Assembly (NCBI RefSeq): GCF_043642205.1
Contig: NZ_JBHZSG010000002.1
Location: forward strand, 124,001-188,000
Origin: Thalassotalea_A litorea
GTDB taxonomy: Bacteria > Pseudomonadota > Gammaproteobacteria > Enterobacterales > Alteromonadaceae
Direction of reading: 5' to 3'
Length of the DNA: 64,000 nt
Of the stretch, positions 60,538-64,000 are shown piece after piece. A program made the translations under genes and the position numbers. The stretch's first letter is position 1. The number at the start of each line of letters is the position of its first letter. The notes beneath the pieces were generated by a model. The model did no database searches. It was not told the origin of the DNA and was given only the letters and a program-made list of their open reading frames with translations.

Positions 60538-63500
60538 TTAGTTGGCAATACTCGCAGTGATATCGAAGGAACGTTTACGGCTCATCAGATAAAAAGCGGC
60601 GGGCACAAAGTAAAATGACAATAACGTGTTTAATACTGTGCCGCCGGCAATGGCGATAGCGAACGGGGGCCAGAATCCACCACCAGCCAGAATTAAGGGC
60701 AGGAAGCCCCCAACGGTGGTAATTGTGGTTGAGCTGATATGACGCGTACAACTTAACACGCCATGGATCACACTGTCTTTATCACCCTGTATGGCCTGTT
60801 CATCGGCTTTTAGTTCGGCCAGGATCACGATGGCAGAGTTAATCGCCAGACCCATGAGACCTAATAAGCCAATAATGACGGTAAAGCCGAAGGGGTAGTT
60901 AAAGACAAATACGCTTAACAAACCTAGACCCATCGACATGAATGCCGAGATAAAAATAATCAGGGATACCCGAAACGAATTAAATGACAGGACTACCACA
61001 GTGATCAGTAATGCCAGGATCACGCCGACACTTCCTAACAATTTCCCGACGGCATCATCACGAGCATTAGATTCGCCACCAAATTCGAGGCTATAACCGG
61101 TCGGAATACTAATTTCACCGGCTTCGATTTTCTCGTTCACTTTCGCCAATACCACCGAAGGGAGTACGCCCGCGCGTAAATAGCCCTCAACTACATTCAC
61201 CCGTTTCCCATCGCGATGCGGAATGGCGCCTCGAGAAGGCTTAATATCGACCTCGGAAATGGCTCCAAGCGGGATAAATTCTCCGCTCACACTATTAATA
61301 ATGGGGAAGTTCGTCAGGTTATTAACGCCTTGTCGATATTCGTCACCGGCACGGACGCGCACGCCAATCGATTCTGTCGCTTCAATAATGGAACCTTGCG
61401 TACGGCCCTGCAGTCCTACTTCAAGTTGGCCTGCCAGAGAGCTTAAGGTTAGCTGTAATGTACTGATTGCATCTTCATCGGCGTTTAACCAGGCTTTAGG
61501 GGTTCCCGCCAACAACGTTGAACGGGTATGAATCACATCTGGTGTTTGCGAAAAAATACGGCGTAAATCGTTACCTAATGATTGCAATGTATCTAAATTT
61601 GGGCCAAAGATGCGAATTTCAATTGGGGCATTAAAGGGCGGCCCTTGTTCTAATTTACGCACCAATATTTGCGCCTCGGGAAACTCATCATCCAGCTGTC
61701 GTTGTAACTGTGGGATCAGACGGTTCGCCGCTTTGAAATCTTTGGCGGTGATCATCGCCTGGGCATAGTTTTGCATGCCATCTTTGGCGGCGATCAAATT
61801 GTAATAAAATGCCGGAGCACTTTTTCCTACGAACCAACGAATATGATTGATGGCTTGATGTTGTTCTAACGACTCGGATATATCTTCGGTTAATGCCTGC
61901 GTGGCGTAGATGCTGTTTTGCGGTGGCAAAAATACTTCGATATGGAACATATCGCGATCCGAAGGTGGGAAGAACTGTTCCGCAAGACTCCCTGCGGCAA
62001 GAAAACCGGCAATGGGCAAGGTAAAAACCAGAGCGATCACTGTTTTTGGGTACGTTAGGGTCAGGGTTAAACTTCTGGTAAAACGTTGGTTGAGGGATGG
62101 CAAGCCAAGCCCCTGATTGTACCAATGTTTGGACTGATTACCTTTGACAAAGCGTCCCGACAATCCCGAGACTATGGTATGTGATATTAAATAAGAGCCA
62201 ATCAATGAAAAAATTACACTCAGAGCGATACCGCCGATAAACTCTCCAGAATCACCGGGCATGAGCACAATCGGCATAAACGCCAAAATGGTCGTTAATG
62301 TTGACCCTAATAGCGGCAACCATAAATGTCGCACCGATAGTAGAACGGCCTGCAACCCATTGATGCCACGTTGTTTGCGTTGCTGCACACTATCGGTCAT
62401 GACAATGGCATTATCTACCATAATACCTAACGCTACTACGAGGCCAGTTACCGACATTTGATGGATCGGCAAACCATAAAAGTTCATCACCGTTAACGTA
62501 AATAATACGGTTAGCGGCAGCGACACAACCACAATAATCGCCGAGCGCCAGCCCAAGGTAATAAACAACACCACGGCAATGATGATGAAACCGAGAAAGA
62601 TATTATCGACCAGATCGCTCAGTCTTGCTTCGGTGTAAGTATTTTGATCGAATAATACATCCAATGACATGCTGGCGGGGAGGTTTTTCGCAAACACTGC
62701 CGTTTGCTCGTCGACTCTTTTACTCCATTGATCAACTCGAATGCCGCGGATCATCCGCGTTGCAACAACCAAAGCCGGCTTGCCGTTTACGATAGCGATT
62801 TCAGTCAGGGGTTGTTTGAGTTGACGAGACACCGATGCCACGTCAGCGACTCTAAGAATTTGATTATTGTCACTGCGAAGCGGAATGCTTCGCACCCGTT
62901 GCAAGTTATCCAGAGCGCCAACCACTTCTATCTGCAATTGATGGTTATCATTAAACAGTTTACCCGCAGGGATTTTTACGTCGGCCGCCATGATGGCCTG
63001 TGCGACCTGCTGTGCGGAAATATTAGCAAGGGCGGCTTTTTGTTGATCCAGCTCGACCAATATTTCTTCATCATTAATACCATGGATGTCGACAATGTCG
63101 GTTCCGGAAACTAACCGCAACTGGCTTTGTAATTCTTTGGCATAGCGCCCCAAGGTAATTAAATCAGGCTCGCCATGGTGATCATCGACCTGCCAATTTA
63201 ATGCCAGCAATCGGGTATAGGCAAAACTTCGCTCTTCATCAAAGCGCGGTGGCAGGCTTTCTGCGGGCAGTTGCGGCTCAATATCGGCAAGTAAATCGCG
63301 AATTCGTGAAAATACTTGCGTGGAATCGGTCACGTAACCTTCGAGTTTTACCTGAATAACGGATATTTCTGGCCGGGAAGTTGACGCCAGGTATTCAATC
63401 TCGGATAACGTCTGTAGTTTTTGTTCAATTTTTTCCGTCACTAACGCTTCGACCCGTTCAGCGCTGGCGCCAGGAAATTGGGTGATGACCAGACCAAATC

Positions 63501-63621
63501 GGTTTTCCATGCTCGGATCTTCTGAGCGGGGCAAAGCAGATAACGATGCCAGGCCGGCAACAATTAATAGAATAATAAGCAGAGCCATTAAACGGCCATT
63601 GCGAACAAACATTTCTATCAT
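60538..63621 (-). CDS. RND efflux transporter permease subunit
   Basis: 1027 aa, full RND length with about 12 helices and two large periplasmic loops. N-terminal VRNGRLMALLIILLIV, ITQFPGASAERVEALVTEKIE, TM4 motif VALGIMVDNAIVMTDS (Asp at the proton-relay site followed by Asn where AcrB has a second Asp), and SVTGLV. Trimer in the inner membrane pumping toxic compounds with the adjacent adaptor. The start overlaps the adaptor stop by 4 bases. Substrate unknown. Confidence 0.94.
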   Translation of the reverse strand: MIEMFVRNGRLMALLIILLIVAGLASLSALPRSEDPSMENRFGLVITQFPGASAERVEALVTEKIEQKLQTLSEIEYLASTSRPEISVIQVKLEGYVTDSTQVFSRIRDLLADIEPQLPAESLPPRFDEERSFAYTRLLALNWQVDDHHGEPDLITLGRYAKELQSQLRLVSGTDIVDIHGINDEEILVELDQQKAALANISAQQVAQAIMAADVKIPAGKLFNDNHQLQIEVVGALDNLQRVRSIPLRSDNNQILRVADVASVSRQLKQPLTEIAIVNGKPALVVATRMIRGIRVDQWSKRVDEQTAVFAKNLPASMSLDVLFDQNTYTEARLSDLVDNIFLGFIIIAVVLFITLGWRSAIIVVVSLPLTVLFTLTVMNFYGLPIHQMSVTGLVVALGIMVDNAIVMTDSVQQRKQRGINGLQAVLLSVRHLWLPLLGSTLTTILAFMPIVLMPGDSGEFIGGIALSVIFSLIGSYLISHTIVSGLSGRFVKGNQSKHWYNQGLGLPSLNQRFTRSLTLTLTYPKTVIALVFTLPIAGFLAAGSLAEQFFPPSDRDMFHIEVFLPPQNSIYATQALTEDISESLEQHQAINHIRWFVGKSAPAFYYNLIAAKDGMQNYAQAMITAKDFKAANRLIPQLQRQLDDEFPEAQILVRKLEQGPPFNAPIEIRIFGPNLDTLQSLGNDLRRIFSQTPDVIHTRSTLLAGTPKAWLNADEDAISTLQLTLSSLAGQLEVGLQGRTQGSIIEATESIGVRVRAGDEYRQGVNNLTNFPIINSVSGEFIPLGAISEVDIKPSRGAIPHRDGKRVNVVEGYLRAGVLPSVVLAKVNEKIEAGEISIPTGYSLEFGGESNARDDAVGKLLGSVGVILALLITVVVLSFNSFRVSLIIFISAFMSMGLGLLSVFVFNYPFGFTVIIGLLGLMGLAINSAIVILAELKADEQAIQGDKDSVIHGVLSCTRHISSTTITTVGGFLPLILAGGGFWPPFAIAIAGGTVLNTLLSFYFVPAAFYLMSRKRSFDITASIAN

Positions 63622-64000
63622 GGCGCTGTCACCGTATTTGTAACGCGGACAACCTGACCACTCACCAGTCGCTGCAGCCCACTTTTGACAATGCGGGTGC
63701 CTGCCGGCAAATCACTGCGAATGAAGGCACCATCTTGATTAACGTACAAAATTTCTACGGTGTGGGTTTGCAATGTAAATAAATGCTTTTGTTCGCCAGG
63801 CGCTAACGTATAAATATTCCAGACGCCACGCACGCCATCGGTGATCGCCGACAACGGTACCCAATACCCGTCGGACTGTATATATTGCTGATAATCCAGA
63901 TATCCAAGTTGATTGTTATAGATGCTAACAGTATCTGGGAGCAAAAAACGCAATTGTACGGTACGACTATAGGGACTGATGTCACTGTTGATAGAAACGT
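63618..64000 (-). CDS. RND periplasmic adaptor (membrane-fusion protein), 5' partial
   Basis: The reading frame is open to the right window edge; the codon at 63953 sometimes read as a start is TTG and internal. The visible C-terminal part (NSDISPYSRTVQLRFLLPD, VPLSAITDGVRGVWNIY, AGTRIVKSGLQRLVSGQVV) fits the beta-barrel and membrane-proximal domains of HlyD/MFP adaptors. Joins the RND pump to an outer-membrane channel. Confidence 0.87.
   Translation of the reverse strand, partial: VSINSDISPYSRTVQLRFLLPDTVSIYNNQLGYLDYQQYIQSDGYWVPLSAITDGVRGVWNIYTLAPGEQKHLFTLQTHTVEILYVNQDGAFIRSDLPAGTRIVKSGLQRLVSGQVVRVTNTVTAP

Overview
The window looks like a chromosome segment of a marine gammaproteobacterium, most likely Alteromonadales (Colwelliaceae/Thalassotalea-like). 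This is inferred from gene order and style, not from a marker gene. The evidence is an E. coli-like ubiF / miaB-ybeZ-ybeY-ybeX-lnt neighbourhood next to a Leu-Gln-Gln-Leu-Met tRNA cluster, a sulfotransferase-bearing exopolysaccharide operon, and intergenic regions packed with REP-like repeats. One 100-N assembly gap (31121-31220) lies inside a repeat array.

Layout. 1-1679: 3' part of a WbpM/CapD-type nucleotide-sugar dehydratase. 1680-5889: a gene-poor, repeat-rich stretch with a small secreted protein, a signal-peptide-bearing Hcp-like protein and a hypothetical protein. 5791-19423: a JUMPstart/ops-like leader and a Wzx/Wzy exopolysaccharide or capsule locus: wza, wzb, wzc, GT4, sulfotransferase, polymerase-like protein, Alg14/Alg13-like pair, flippase, wcaJ-like initiating transferase, wzi-like protein and ugd. 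19659-30539: SH3 protein, outer-membrane barrel, a small exported protein, two large TPR proteins, a TPR lipoprotein, a small exported protein, one ExbB/TolQ, two ExbD/TolR and a TonB-like protein with an AgmX/PglI-type C-terminus. This set resembles the Myxococcus Agl-Glt/Nfs machines, in which a TolQR-type motor drives gliding or moves surface polysaccharide. Its place directly after a polysaccharide export locus is the main biological finding. 30540-31733: a higher-order tandem repeat and a REP-like array. 31734-43963: housekeeping and metabolic genes (HupE/UreJ plus PPIase pair, CDGSH-glutamate-synthase fusion, two SDRs, FG-GAP protein, alkyltransferase-like protein, small exported proteins, zinc ribbon, quinone oxidoreductase, DCC protein). 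44049-48793: DUF3429 protein, membrane GT2, heat-regulated ibpA, DUF924 protein, exported Tpx. 48862-59010: amidohydrolase, lnt, ybeX, ybeY, ybeZ, miaB, hypothetical, ubiF. 59126-60319: tRNA cluster with a MITE-like insertion. 60538-64000: RND efflux pump and partial adaptor.

How it works together (inference). Nucleotide-sugar enzymes and WcaJ/GT/sulfotransferase build a lipid-linked, possibly sulfated repeat unit. Wzx/Wzy flip and polymerise it, Wza/Wzb/Wzc export it, and Wzi anchors it. The downstream proton-driven TPR/barrel complex may move or organise that surface polymer.

The second theme is repeats. A 66-bp element has terminal inverted repeats and two internal hairpins. A modular stem-loop family shows compensatory base changes and often sits a few bases after stop codons.
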